From: CAZQEC01 sp964591565
GTDB taxonomy: Bacteria; Patescibacteriota; UBA1384; CAJBMM01
Length of the DNA stretch: 48,101 bases
Direction of reading: 5' to 3'
NCBI GenBank assembly: GCA_964591565.1
Contig: CAZQEC010000002.1
Span: forward strand, 1-48,101
Part shown: piece by piece, positions 32,269 to 41,433 of the stretch
Numbering within the stretch: position 1 is the stretch's first letter
How the letters are laid out: every line of letters starts with the position of its first letter
Made by a program: the position numbers and the translations under genes
The notes under the pieces: generated by a model
The model's database searches: none
What the model was told of the DNA's origin: nothing
What the model saw: the letters and a program-made list of their open reading frames with translations, nothing else

Positions 32269-34034
32269 CTAAATATCCTATTTTTATTGCTTATCTGATT
32301 CGATGGCAACTCATACACACTCGCATTGGCGAACTGTGACACTTTTTTCAGACTGTTTTGCGAATCAAGCCAAGCCTGAGTTTTGTCTCGATCGTCATGC
32401 GACCAGCCCAGCATATCATAGTCATCGGGTAAAAAAATGATGTACTTGACTTGCCACTCTACAAGCAAATCAAGCCCACTCGCGTCTGACCTAATTGCGT
32501 TTAAGATTTCCGCATTTTTAATGTACGCGTCTGGAATGCCGGGGGCAATGGCACCACTAACCCGCTTCTTCCAGTGAAACGTTGAAAAATACATTCTACG
32601 AGCTTCAATTAAATCATTCTGGTGATTATTCATACCGGGATAAATTGGTAATTCAAGAATGGCAAATTCTCCGGGCTGATTTTTCAACCATGAATAGACT
32701 GGGTGATCTTGAATTTTATATGCTGGGGTTATTCGCCAAGGAACATTTGCCTGCTCAACCAAAAGCCATGTGGCAAATACACACATTACCACAACGAACC
32801 ATTTTCTTGAGAGCCGTATTATGAGCGGCAGTGATCCAAACGCGGCCAGTACCGCTACCCCAAGCATAGTCAAAATATGCCAGCGCATAATGGTGCGAAG
32901 CACCTTGTAGCCCGGAAGGTAATGATAAGGCACCGTAAAAAACGGGTTGCCATCAATCACTATTTTGTCGCCCCAGCGTGTAAATGGTCCAGTTGCTGCC
33001 AGACCGGCAACAAGTATCAGTACCAGACAAAAGATCAGAAATGCGTGCGCACGAATCTTGCGGTATTGCTTAACCAGTAAAATGATGGCAATAATTAGAA
33101 GCAGAATTGATATTAGCCCAATCGTATGGATACTTTCACCTTTTGGCTCAAGATCAAAATGGCGCAGTACATAATGCATAATTTTACCCGGCCAAGGCCA
33201 CGGCAGATAGCCAGTTAAATTTGCCGAATCCACGTTATAGCCGCGATCAGTCGGATGGCTCAAATTGTACATAATTGAAGGGAGGTAGATCGGAATCGCG
33301 CCAACGCCAGCCACTAGCCACCCCAAACCCCATTTGAGGATATTTTTGAGGCTTGTGGATCGCAATACAATCATAATCACGGCATATAACACGAATGATA
33401 ATGAGGCAAAAATAGCTAAATAGATATTGGTCACAAGCATCAGCCAAGTCGCGACAACAAACCATATTATTGTGTGTTTACCGACGCCTTTGCGCAGTCT
33501 CTCGGCAAAGAAAAACATCAGCGGAATCCACTGCGTGGTCAGCATCTGAATATGTGCTTGTTCTACCACCCGATACTGGGTAATGGTCCAAATTAATCCG
33601 CCCACAATGCCTGCTCGCCGACTACCTGTTACTTCTTTAACCAGCAAGTAGGTAAAATAACCAGACAGCACAGAGCTTGCGATCAGTAGGATGTTATATG
33701 CGCCAATCAAACCAAAAATAGGCTTAAGAATGACGGCAAAAAGAGTCAGCGAAAATAATGTATCGCCCCAGGCGAGTGTATTATGGAACGGATAGAACAT
33801 ATTGGCTTCGAAAAACTTGGTCGGGTAGTGGGTAAGCGCATGCACTCCCCAGCCTAAAATCCACTGATTATACATTGGATCGGTTGGCAATCCTCCCAGC
33901 TCCGCAGTGCGCAAAAAAAATGGTAAGGGATACCAAAATAATGTCGAGCAAGCTAGAAAGAATCCCAACACCAAAAAATCCGCGCGATTATTGCGGACAA
34001 AATCAAACAAAATTGACTGATACTTTTTTAACAT
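32265..34034 (-). CDS. Large multipass membrane protein, YfhO/GT-C-like
   Basis: The ATG at 34034 (MLKKYQSILF) is chosen because an extended -10 box (TGcTAAAAT, 34042-34047) ends 7 bp upstream; the frame also extends further. The 589-residue protein has about eleven transmembrane helices, a large first extracellular loop (GGLPTDPMYNQWILGWG...MFYPFHNTLAWGD) with conserved acidic residues, and a soluble C-terminal domain that ends with FAILELPIYPG and VKYIIFL. This resembles YfhO-type GT-C proteins, which modify envelope glycans. It is coupled by ATGA to the DUF2079 gene. Its 5' end is duplicated at 29340-29457. Confidence 0.78.
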   Translation of the reverse strand: MLKKYQSILFDFVRNNRADFLVLGFFLACSTLFWYPLPFFLRTAELGGLPTDPMYNQWILGWGVHALTHYPTKFFEANMFYPFHNTLAWGDTLFSLTLFAVILKPIFGLIGAYNILLIASSVLSGYFTYLLVKEVTGSRRAGIVGGLIWTITQYRVVEQAHIQMLTTQWIPLMFFFAERLRKGVGKHTIIWFVVATWLMLVTNIYLAIFASLSFVLYAVIMIVLRSTSLKNILKWGLGWLVAGVGAIPIYLPSIMYNLSHPTDRGYNVDSANLTGYLPWPWPGKIMHYVLRHFDLEPKGESIHTIGLISILLLIIAIILLVKQYRKIRAHAFLIFCLVLILVAGLAATGPFTRWGDKIVIDGNPFFTVPYHYLPGYKVLRTIMRWHILTMLGVAVLAAFGSLPLIIRLSRKWFVVVMCVFATWLLVEQANVPWRITPAYKIQDHPVYSWLKNQPGEFAILELPIYPGMNNHQNDLIEARRMYFSTFHWKKRVSGAIAPGIPDAYIKNAEILNAIRSDASGLDLLVEWQVKYIIFLPDDYDMLGWSHDDRDKTQAWLDSQNSLKKVSQFANASVYELPSNQISNKNRIFR

Positions 34035-34160
34035 CACCTTCATTTTAGCATAGCAGATGATCGGTTTTTGGAAAGAGCTTGTACTAGATGACGTCATCTT
34101 GGACAGTAAACCGTCTCGTAATTATCTATAGGTAAGCGAAGTTTTACAAAGATGACTGGC

Positions 34161-34204
34161 TGAAAACTATGAGCGAAGGTGAGCGTAGTCGAACCAGAGT
34201 CGCA
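34161..34204. repeat. tRNA-downstream repeat beside tRNA-Glu
   Basis: CTATGAGCGAAGGTGAGCG and GTCGAACCAGAGTCGCA directly abut the 3' CCA of tRNA-Glu and match the element after tRNA-Lys at 25172, in the same orientation relative to the tRNA. Confidence 0.7.
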
Positions 34205-34281
34205 TGGTAGCCCGTGGGGGATTCGAACCCCCGAATCTTCTGGATGAAAACCAGATATCCTAACCACTAGACGAACGGGCC
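34205..34281 (-). tRNA. tRNA-Glu (anticodon TTC)
   Basis: Acceptor GGCCCGT / ACGGGCT, anticodon loop TTTTCAT giving TTC, T-arm GGGGGTTCGAATCCCCC and encoded CCA. Confidence 0.95.
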
Positions 34282-34325
34282 AATGATAGTATTGTAACAG
34301 AAAAGGGCTGTTGGTGCAAACGGGA

Positions 34326-34360
34326 GCAGATGACAGATGACGGAAAACGGAAGACAGAGT
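34326..34360. repeat. Heptad repeat tract (ACGGAAG-like, 5 units)
   Basis: GCAGATG, ACAGATG, ACGGAAA, ACGGAAG, ACAGAGT, between tRNA-Glu and the polymerase gene. Confidence 0.85.
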
Positions 34361-34378
34361 ACATATCAAAACACATTT

Positions 34379-35605
34379 TTAGTATCGCACCTTCCCAAAC
34401 GGAATGCGGTCGGGGGCGGTTAATTTTGCCGAAAGCATACCAGCGTTAAAAATAGTGTCGCGGCCGTACTTATCATTCACCTTATCCAACGCCTCGCTTA
34501 AACGAATCGGTTTCTCTAAATTGATAAATAAACTTTGTGGGCGGGCGTTGCTTTTAACCAAACCACCAAAACTAAACGCCAAATGCAAAATGGGCTCGAG
34601 ACGATATGGTTGGCGTTCAAACAGGCGCCGCGATATGGTCAAAGCGTTGGCGGTGTCGCTATATGGCATTGACCGAGTGTGATCAAAAAAATGCTGGTGC
34701 CCCATATATTGAATGGATAAAGAGGTGTGGGTGGCAAAGTAGCCCTCACGACGCAAGCGTTGCCCAGCTTTGTGGGTTAATTTTTGCAACACCTGCCACG
34801 CTCTGTCATAAGTGCGCCATACGGGCGGTAAAACGTGCGAATGGCCAATGGTTGAGCGTTTAAGAGCATAATCATCTACCTCCCAGCCGTGCAAGCGATA
34901 CCACCACACCTCACCCAAAAAGCCCAAAATGCGGCGCAATTTAGCCGTGTCAGCATTTAACAGCGTGCTAGTGGTGTGAATGCCGTGCGCTTGCAGGCGC
35001 CGCGATAGCCCGCGAGCAATGCCGGGTAAATCGGTCATGCTCAAACCACCTAAAACGGCATCCAAATTTTGCAAAGTAATGACGCCAAAACCATTTGGCT
35101 TATTTAATTCGCCCGCCACTTTGGCCAAAAATTGATTTGGACCAAAGCCAATAGAGGCGGTGATATATTCACCAATTTCTTGACGAAAACGATGCTTAAT
35201 CGCCTGACCCAAACGCATCGCCGAGGCATCATTGCGCTCGCTCAAGGCCATTTGCATACTAAACTCATCAATACTTTTGGCTTCGACCCAGGGGCTAAAA
35301 TGGCTTAAAATATCGGCCAGTTGCCAGTGAATACTCTTATAATACCGAGGCCTTGCCTCCACAAAGATCATCTGCGGTATTTTAGCCCGCGCTTCACGCA
35401 CGCTGGTACCAGTTTTGACGCCGAGCCACTTGGCTTCGTAGGATGCGGATAATACACAGGTAGAATCAATTAATTGTGGTACCACACCAACCGCCTGGCC
35501 TCTCAATTTAGGATTGGCTTGTTGCTCACAAGAGGCAAAAAATGAGTCCATATCTAAAAACAGGACACGAAAGTTTTGCGGAGTTTGATTAAGAAAGGAA
35601 GACAT
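34379..35605 (-). CDS. dinB: Y-family DNA polymerase IV
   Basis: The ATG at 35605 (MSSFLNQTP) is chosen because TATGAT (35612-35617) lies 6 bp before it, the leaderless spacing seen for many genes here. The 408-residue protein has the palm motif FLDMDSFFAS (D18, D20, with F22 near the steric gate), SIDEF with catalytic D113-E114, the fingers SYEAKWLGVKTG, a helix-hairpin-helix thumb (LPGIARGLSRRL) and a full-length little-finger domain. It lacks a clear C-terminal clamp-binding pentapeptide. Its role is translesion synthesis at stalled forks. No SOS box is obvious. Confidence 0.92.
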   Translation of the reverse strand: MSSFLNQTPQNFRVLFLDMDSFFASCEQQANPKLRGQAVGVVPQLIDSTCVLSASYEAKWLGVKTGTSVREARAKIPQMIFVEARPRYYKSIHWQLADILSHFSPWVEAKSIDEFSMQMALSERNDASAMRLGQAIKHRFRQEIGEYITASIGFGPNQFLAKVAGELNKPNGFGVITLQNLDAVLGGLSMTDLPGIARGLSRRLQAHGIHTTSTLLNADTAKLRRILGFLGEVWWYRLHGWEVDDYALKRSTIGHSHVLPPVWRTYDRAWQVLQKLTHKAGQRLRREGYFATHTSLSIQYMGHQHFFDHTRSMPYSDTANALTISRRLFERQPYRLEPILHLAFSFGGLVKSNARPQSLFINLEKPIRLSEALDKVNDKYGRDTIFNAGMLSAKLTAPDRIPFGKVRY

Positions 35606-35723
35606 GGTACTATCATACCCGTACAAAAACCGAATGTCAAATGTCAACACAATCGTGCAAACTTTATCTCATTTTGCTATCTGTCCTCCGTTTTCTTTTC
35701 GGACGACTCCGCACTGTTGTTTG

Positions 35724-35745
35724 TTTAGCGCTAAATAGCTACAAT
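35724..35745 (+). promoter_or_regulatory. murA promoter with palindromic operator-like site
   Basis: TACAAT (35740-35745) lies 11 bp before the ATG. Just upstream is the perfect 12-bp palindrome TTTAGCGCTAAA (35724-35735), placed between the -35 and -10 positions where a repressor could bind. Confidence 0.5.
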
Positions 35746-35756
35746 AAAAAACAGTA

Positions 35757-37085
35757 ATGGATGACCAAAACGATCACAATATGTTAGAAATCGAAGGTGG
35801 CGTTCCACTGCAAGGATCGGTGCGTATTAGTGGTGCCAAAAACGAAACTACTAAATTAATGGTGGCCAGTACTATTTTGGATTCACCGGTGACATTGGAA
35901 AACGTGCCACATATTGGCGATGTTTCCATTACCAGTGAGCTTTTGCAAGGGATCGGGGTGAGCGTGCAATACTCTGAAAAAAACGCCAGTTTGCGCCTAA
36001 ATGCAAATGGGCTTTCGGGACACCAAGCCATTTATGAAAGCAAGCGCGCTAATCGTTTGTCGGTACTGCTAGCTGGACCACTTTTGTATCATTTTGGTGA
36101 GGCGGTAGTGCAAAAACCGGGTGGGTGCAAAATTGGAGAGCGACCGCTCGATCAGCATCTTTATTACTTACATCGGCTTGGTATTACCATTGACGAACAA
36201 GATAAAATTATCAAACTTAAAGGCAAACTGCGCGGAAACTTGATTGATTTTCCCTATAAAAGTGTTGGTGCCACCGAAGGAGCGCTACTGGCGGCGGTGC
36301 GTGCCGATGGTGAAACAGTGATCAAAAATGCCGCAAATGAGCCCGAGATCGCTGAACAAATTAAGTTTTTGCAACGAGCCGGCGCTTTAATTTGGTATAC
36401 CGCCGATGGTTCAATTCGCATAGAGGGCACATCTGGCAAGCTATCCCTAGATCAGCCCGTCCGTATGATTGGAGATCGCGTTGAAGCCATTTCTTATGCG
36501 GCGGCGGCTGTGGCAAGCGGTGGTCGCGTTGATCTTCTAGGCATTCAACATCATCAAATTGTGACCGCCATTTCGGCCCTGCGCCAATGCGGTGCTAACG
36601 TAGAGTTTAATGGTGCTGGCATTGTTGTATCGGCTGGTGAAAAAGTACTGCCATACAGGATTGAAACAGACCCTCATCCAGCGTTTGCCACCGATTTTCA
36701 GCAAGTTTTTGTTGTGTTAATGTCTGTAGCTCGAGGTTTAAGTTTTATGCACGAAACCGTTTTTGATAATCGCTTCAAATACTTAGAGCAGTTAAATAAA
36801 TTAGGTGGTAATTTTGAGGTTAGTACCAAATGTGAGCCATTCAATAATTGTCGCTTCGCTAATGCGCACGAACATACCGCCAAAATTAATGGACCAATCC
36901 ATTTTTACGGTGGTCAAGCCGAAATTACTGACCTTCGCGCCGCCTTTGCTTTAACTATGGCAGGACTGCTGTCTCCAGCCAAAACACGTCTCACAAACGC
37001 CCATCATTTACTACGTGGCTACGACCGTCCGATCGAAAAATTAACCGCGCTTGGGGCGAAAATTAGATTGATTGAAAAAAAATAG
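35757..37085 (+). CDS. murA: UDP-N-acetylglucosamine 1-carboxyvinyltransferase
   Basis: This 442-residue EPSP-synthase-fold enzyme has two halves of six-fold repeats. Key residues are conserved: K28-N29 in SGAKNETTK, the catalytic C124 in GGCKIGERPLD (a Cys enzyme, so of the fosfomycin-sensitive kind) and the C-terminal RGYDRPIEKL. It catalyses the first step of muramic acid synthesis in the cytoplasm. It is a single gene, convergent with a small membrane-protein gene whose terminator overlaps the murA stop. Confidence 0.95.
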   Translation: MDDQNDHNMLEIEGGVPLQGSVRISGAKNETTKLMVASTILDSPVTLENVPHIGDVSITSELLQGIGVSVQYSEKNASLRLNANGLSGHQAIYESKRANRLSVLLAGPLLYHFGEAVVQKPGGCKIGERPLDQHLYYLHRLGITIDEQDKIIKLKGKLRGNLIDFPYKSVGATEGALLAAVRADGETVIKNAANEPEIAEQIKFLQRAGALIWYTADGSIRIEGTSGKLSLDQPVRMIGDRVEAISYAAAAVASGGRVDLLGIQHHQIVTAISALRQCGANVEFNGAGIVVSAGEKVLPYRIETDPHPAFATDFQQVFVVLMSVARGLSFMHETVFDNRFKYLEQLNKLGGNFEVSTKCEPFNNCRFANAHEHTAKINGPIHFYGGQAEITDLRAAFALTMAGLLSPAKTRLTNAHHLLRGYDRPIEKLTALGAKIRLIEKK

Positions 37086-37107
37086 GGGTGGCTTAAGCAT
37101 GCCACCC
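37075..37107 (-). terminator. Rho-independent terminator of the 57-residue gene, overlapping the murA stop
   Basis: On the minus strand, GGGTGGC and GCCACCC pair around an 8-nt loop and are followed by CTATTTTTTTTC. Confidence 0.8.
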
Positions 37108-37112
37108 GTTAC

Positions 37113-37286
37113 CTAACTGTGCTTGCGATCGAGCAAGCTGTAAATCAGAACGCTGAAAAAGTCCGCGATCCACAAAACAACGTTGCGAACAAAATCCAGC
37201 GTTACAATGAACAAACAGACGAGCGGTTCCAAAACGTACGCCATCACGTTAACCGCCACATCTTCGGCGCGCCTCCATATATGCAC
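37113..37286 (-). CDS. Small membrane protein, 57 residues
   Basis: This gene is too short for usual ORF cut-offs. A GTG start at 37286 is preceded by AAGGGGG 6 bp upstream. The product reads HIWRRAEDVAVNVMAYVLEPL, then CLFIVTLDFVRNVVLWIADF and FSVLIYSLLDRKHS: a basic start and one or two hydrophobic helices. A strong terminator follows 6 bp after the TAG, which supports a real transcription unit. No family is recognised. Confidence 0.6.
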   Translation of the reverse strand: MHIWRRAEDVAVNVMAYVLEPLVCLFIVTLDFVRNVVLWIADFFSVLIYSLLDRKHS

Positions 37287-37392
37287 AACCCACCCCCTTC
37301 AAATCGGATACGATCAAGCCACAATAAGTCGCATAATCGCTGTACTCATTAGTGCTCGCTGACGCTCGACACAATAATATCATAAAACGCAA

Positions 37393-38097
37393 TTAACTAG
37401 AAGCTTCGGAGTCAAACACAAACTCAACGTCTTTATGCGCACCTACAACCGCGTCGATCGGCCAGTTGGTGGCATGATTATAAATATGATGATAGACCGA
37501 CTTTTTGCTTGCCCCAGTGAGCGTGACAATCATTTTTTTTGATTGACTAAAGGCCACTGGCGTTAAAGTGGCGCGCAAAACAAACGGGGCCGCCTCGGGA
37601 TTAGTCGGGACCACCAATTGACCAGCCCGAATTTCCGATAAACTGCCCGCAAAGAGCGAGGCACAGTGACCATCGGCACCAACTCCAAGCAGAACCAAGC
37701 TGAATTGACCGTTTTGTCCCAGATATTGGGCAATTTCTTCTTGATATGTAGTCGCCGCATGCACTGCCCCGCGTTCCCCCTCAATGCGGTGCACATTCAG
37801 ACTCAATTTGACCCGATCGAACCAGGCTTTTTTGACATTACTAAAATTACAATCTGGGTGATCAAGTGGCACCGCCCGATCGTCACCAATAAATATCTGC
37901 ACTTTAGTCCAATCAATTTCATCACTTTTTTTGGCTAAATTGCGGTATGTATCTTGATAGGTAGCTCCGCCTGCCAGCACCAATGATGCTTGCCCAGTTT
38001 CTGCGAGATCACTGCGCAAACATTTGATTATTTCGTCGGCAAGATATTCGGCCACTGCGGTTGTGCTTGGCTTAACGGTTATTTTTCGATCAGCCAT
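37393..38097 (-). CDS. pgl: 6-phosphogluconolactonase
   Basis: This 234-residue protein of the NagB/Pgl fold has LVLAGGATYQDTYRNL (sugar-phosphate loop), FIGDDRAVPLDHPDCNF and the catalytic-site motif GVGADGHCASLF. The latter two are diagnostic of Pgl. It hydrolyses 6-phosphogluconolactone in the oxidative pentose-phosphate pathway; no dehydrogenase gene for that pathway is in the window. Its start overlaps the end of the upstream hydrolase gene by 19 bp. Confidence 0.9.
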   Translation of the reverse strand: MADRKITVKPSTTAVAEYLADEIIKCLRSDLAETGQASLVLAGGATYQDTYRNLAKKSDEIDWTKVQIFIGDDRAVPLDHPDCNFSNVKKAWFDRVKLSLNVHRIEGERGAVHAATTYQEEIAQYLGQNGQFSLVLLGVGADGHCASLFAGSLSEIRAGQLVVPTNPEAAPFVLRATLTPVAFSQSKKMIVTLTGASKKSVYHHIYNHATNWPIDAVVGAHKDVEFVFDSEASS

Positions 38098-38687
38098 TGT
38101 TTATCCTTATGATTGTGTCGAGCGCCAGTGAGCACTAATGAGCCACAGGCGATTATTAGTTGCGATATTAAACTGGCGTCATTAGCCGAAGTAAAATGAC
38201 CAAACCCATTTTGGGTCATTAATTCAGCGTCCAAATCCCCCGCAATTTGCGCCCCTTGTGCGTAAGGAATGGACTGATCGTCGGTCGAATGTAAGACGAT
38301 AAAACGACCGCATTCTAACTTTACCACAGTAATGTCAATCAGATGCTCAAAAAATGTACCATAAACACTGCCGCGTCTTTGACCATTGGCAATATCGTTC
38401 GAAAAAGCGCCAACTAATAAACACGCTTTGACCGGTGCTTGATATTGCTCTAAAAATAAAAGCGCGGCGCGCGTACCTAAACTATGACCAACCAAGATAA
38501 TTTCACCGTCAATGTTGTCATACGCTGTTTTTATAGTCGAAAGCCAGGCCGAACACTGCGGCCGATTTGGCTCGGGCATGGCAGGGGCGATATAAGCCAG
38601 GCCGGCAGATTCTAATAATGGACCGAGAGACGCGTACCAATGATGATTCGGCGCCCCGTTGAATCCATGAATCAATAAGCATGTCAT
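38079..38687 (-). CDS. RBBP9/YdeN-like alpha/beta hydrolase
   Basis: This 202-residue serine hydrolase has HGFNGAPNHHWY at the N-terminus, the nucleophile elbow GHSLGT, an acid in VLHSTDDQSIP and the histidine in GFGHF. The short size and the N-terminal HGxxGxPxxHW motif fit RBBP9/YdeN. The natural substrate is unknown. An extended -10 box (TGtTATACT, 38695-38700) lies 7 bp before the start, so the mRNA is leaderless. It overlaps pgl and probably forms an operon with it. Confidence 0.85.
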   Translation of the reverse strand: MTCLLIHGFNGAPNHHWYASLGPLLESAGLAYIAPAMPEPNRPQCSAWLSTIKTAYDNIDGEIILVGHSLGTRAALLFLEQYQAPVKACLLVGAFSNDIANGQRRGSVYGTFFEHLIDITVVKLECGRFIVLHSTDDQSIPYAQGAQIAGDLDAELMTQNGFGHFTSANDASLISQLIIACGSLVLTGARHNHKDKQWLIEK

Positions 38688-38726
38688 GTTTTCTAGTATA
38701 ACATATCATTGTCCAAGCGCTTATGT

Positions 38727-40832
38727 TCACCCAAGCACAATTCGAGCGTCTAGCACTTCTAGCCCTTGCCCCGGCGCGCCAACTGAAATTGGATTCAGAT
38801 CTAATTCGCTTATTTCGGGATGATTAAGCATTAACTCCGCTACTTTGATGATGCAATTGACCATCGCCACTATATCAACCCCAGTTTGTCCACGAGTGCC
38901 CAGCAAAACCGCCGCAGATTTTAGCTCAGAGATCATTGTTCTGGCTTCATCTGGACTAATCGGAACGAGGCGCATCGCCACATCATGCAAAGATTCAACG
39001 TAAATACCGCCTAGACCGACCACGACGGCCGGTCCAAAAACTGGGTCGCGTTTGGCACCGATGATAATCTCTGTCCCATGACCAGACATCTCCTGCACCA
39101 ACACCCCTTCAATACGAGCGTGCGGTAAGGCGTGTTTAACGGTGGTAATGATGTCTCGATACGCAACGCTGGCTGATTTTGGGGTAATGGACAAAACTAC
39201 GCCACCAACGTCTGATTTGTGTAAAATATCCGGTGAAATAATCTTTAATACGACTGCGCCAGAAATTGAGTGAGCAATTTTGGCCGCTTCAATGGCATTT
39301 TTGGCTACCCGTCCGCGCGCGTAGGGTATATTGTAAGCAAACAACAGTAGTTGGGCCTCGTCGGGCGATAACACCGACGCTTCGCGATGTATAGCACTCA
39401 CAATGCCTTTGTCCGCTCCTGCCACATTGGCCGCCACTGTTTGGTAGTGAGGCGGTTTTTGTCGTTGATTTTCAGCCACACCAGTCAGCGCGAACATCAT
39501 ATCAATCGCGCTTTCGGGATATGTGGTGTGGGCAATACCCTCCTCATCTAAAATGCCGCGAGCCGCATCAAACGTTTTGCCACCCACTAGCGCAACTGTC
39601 ATGGCGACGTGCGAACTCTGACTGCGAAATGCTAAAAGCGCACGAGCGATGGACTGACTATCGGTCATAGATTGCGGCGTCACAATTACTACCACACCGC
39701 CGACAGCTGATTCATCAGCCAGCGCGGTCAAACATTTGGCATACCGATCCCCATTCGCGTCCCCAAGTAGGTCGATCGGATTTTTGACCGAACTTGTGCT
39801 AGCATAAGCCGATTGTAACTTGACTGCCGCTGACGCGCTCGGAGACCATAAACTGATGCCCAACTTTTCAGCACGATCGGTGGCCAAAATGCCGGGACCC
39901 CCAGCATTAGTTACTACCGCAATGTCGGCTGATTTTGGCAGAGGATTGCGCAATAATGACTGCGCCGTTAACATTAACGATTCAATGGACGAAACTGCTA
40001 AGGTCCCAGCTTGACGTGCAAACGTCTCGTAAATAGCGGCGTTACCCGCCACCGCTCCAGTATGCGAAATGGCCGCCCGCGCTCCACCGAGCGTAACTCC
40101 TGATTTAAGCAAAATAATCGGCTTAGCATTTTGTCCGCTAGTAATTCGTCTCATCACTTGAACCCAATTATGGTGCGGCGTAAACGCTTCCATATACAGC
40201 GCGATCACTTTCGTTTGTGAATCGCTGGCCAAATACTGAATTAATTCCAGCTCATCTAAGTTGGCTTTATTACCGATAGTGGCGAATTTTGCCAAACCAA
40301 TGCCCATATTATTGGCTAAATCTAATAATGCCGTGCCTAAAGCACCGCTCTGCGACACCAAACTCAAAGTCCCAACCGCGCCATTTGTGGTCGCAAAAGT
40401 GGCATTATAATGATGCTGTGGATTCATTACCCCAATACAGTTCGGTCCAAACAAGGTAATACCAAAATGGTTAGCAATACGACCAACTTCGAGCTCCAAT
40501 TGTGCCCCTTCAACACCAGATTCCTTAAATCCAGACGATATTACCACCGCCGATTTCACCCCTTTTCGACCAAGGGTCTCTATTACTTTAGGCACCACAA
40601 TTGCCGGCACCATAATAATGGCGCTGTCAATCGGTTCGTCAATCGCCTCGACTGATGAATAAGATTTGAGATGCTCAAAATGAGTCGGTTTAGGATTAAT
40701 TGGAAAAATCTGCCCGTGGAACTCGCCACTGATCAAATTATACATCACAGCATGCCCAACCGTACCTTTGGTGTTTGATGCTCCAACCACCGCGATCGAT
40801 TTTGGACTAAAAATTGACTGAAAATCACCCAC
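38727..40832 (-). CDS. Acetate-CoA ligase (ADP-forming), fused alpha-beta subunits
   Basis: This 701-residue protein has an N-terminal CoA-binding domain (SIAVVGASNTKGTVG at 12-26), a succinyl-CoA-synthetase-like domain with the phosphorylated H257 in AISHTGAVAG, and a C-terminal ATP-grasp domain (about 480-701) with VLKIISPDILHKSDVGG, EMSGHGTEIIIGAKRD and LDLNPISV. The alpha and beta parts are fused, as in many bacterial and archaeal ACDs. It converts acyl-CoA plus ADP and phosphate to an organic acid plus ATP, so it is a likely energy-conserving step of fermentation. Confidence 0.93.
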   Translation of the reverse strand: MGDFQSIFSPKSIAVVGASNTKGTVGHAVMYNLISGEFHGQIFPINPKPTHFEHLKSYSSVEAIDEPIDSAIIMVPAIVVPKVIETLGRKGVKSAVVISSGFKESGVEGAQLELEVGRIANHFGITLFGPNCIGVMNPQHHYNATFATTNGAVGTLSLVSQSGALGTALLDLANNMGIGLAKFATIGNKANLDELELIQYLASDSQTKVIALYMEAFTPHHNWVQVMRRITSGQNAKPIILLKSGVTLGGARAAISHTGAVAGNAAIYETFARQAGTLAVSSIESLMLTAQSLLRNPLPKSADIAVVTNAGGPGILATDRAEKLGISLWSPSASAAVKLQSAYASTSSVKNPIDLLGDANGDRYAKCLTALADESAVGGVVVIVTPQSMTDSQSIARALLAFRSQSSHVAMTVALVGGKTFDAARGILDEEGIAHTTYPESAIDMMFALTGVAENQRQKPPHYQTVAANVAGADKGIVSAIHREASVLSPDEAQLLLFAYNIPYARGRVAKNAIEAAKIAHSISGAVVLKIISPDILHKSDVGGVVLSITPKSASVAYRDIITTVKHALPHARIEGVLVQEMSGHGTEIIIGAKRDPVFGPAVVVGLGGIYVESLHDVAMRLVPISPDEARTMISELKSAAVLLGTRGQTGVDIVAMVNCIIKVAELMLNHPEISELDLNPISVGAPGQGLEVLDARIVLG

Positions 40833-40888
40833 GCTTTTTACCTCACTTTTATTCTAGCTGAAATAGTGAGGATATAAAAAATTGGCGT

Positions 40889-41419
40889 TTATAAACCAAC
40901 GCTCGAATCGGCTAGAACCGTCGCGTCAAAGTCGGTGGTGGGTAAAGCGCCAAGAGAGGTATCGATTGCTTTTATTTCGGTGGTGAGATCTGTGGCGGTA
41001 GCACCGGTTGAGACTGGTGTCGCACTAATAGTCAAAGTCGCCACTTTGTCACTGGTCACTGTGCTTGAAGGGGTACTGGTTTGTGACGGTAGGGACTCGC
41101 TTGAATCGGACGCCGAATTTTGGCTAGTGTACCAATACCACACGCCCAATCCTATCGCCAGCACAATTAAGCCGACGATCAGCGTCATGCCTAGTGTACT
41201 TTTATGTTTAACTGATGGCGCGATATTTGACTGCGTTTGGGTCTCAGGGACTTCTGGTGCATTTACGGGCTGATCAGCCGTCACCACTGGCGGCGCCGTC
41301 GTGGGCGGTGTAGGCGAAATGGTGGGTTCAGCAACCACAGAAACAGGTGCTACAGTCGGCGCGGGTGCTGTTTCTGCGTTGGACGCTGGTTGCGAAGATG
41401 GAGTTGTTTCGTCGGCCAT
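40889..41419 (-). CDS. Proline-rich single-pass membrane protein
   Basis: This 176-residue protein has an N-terminal 70 residues rich in Pro, Thr, Ala and Val, one transmembrane helix at about 78-96 (LIVGLIVLAIGLGVWYWY) and an outside domain of about 75 residues rich in Ser, Thr and Asp that ends in DSSVGL. The N-terminus is likely cytoplasmic. It follows the secreted coiled-coil gene after 14 bp with a perfect Shine-Dalgarno (AAGGAGGG), so the two are co-expressed. The role is probably structural or signalling at the surface. Confidence 0.75.
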   Translation of the reverse strand: MADETTPSSQPASNAETAPAPTVAPVSVVAEPTISPTPPTTAPPVVTADQPVNAPEVPETQTQSNIAPSVKHKSTLGMTLIVGLIVLAIGLGVWYWYTSQNSASDSSESLPSQTSTPSSTVTSDKVATLTISATPVSTGATATDLTTEIKAIDTSLGALPTTDFDATVLADSSVGL

Positions 41420-41433
41420 TTTATTTACCCTCC

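Noticed and set aside
37119..37352. Plus-strand open frame of 77 codons after murA
   Set aside because: No Shine-Dalgarno or promoter, a composition without clear protein character, and it lies opposite the better supported minus-strand small gene with a terminator.
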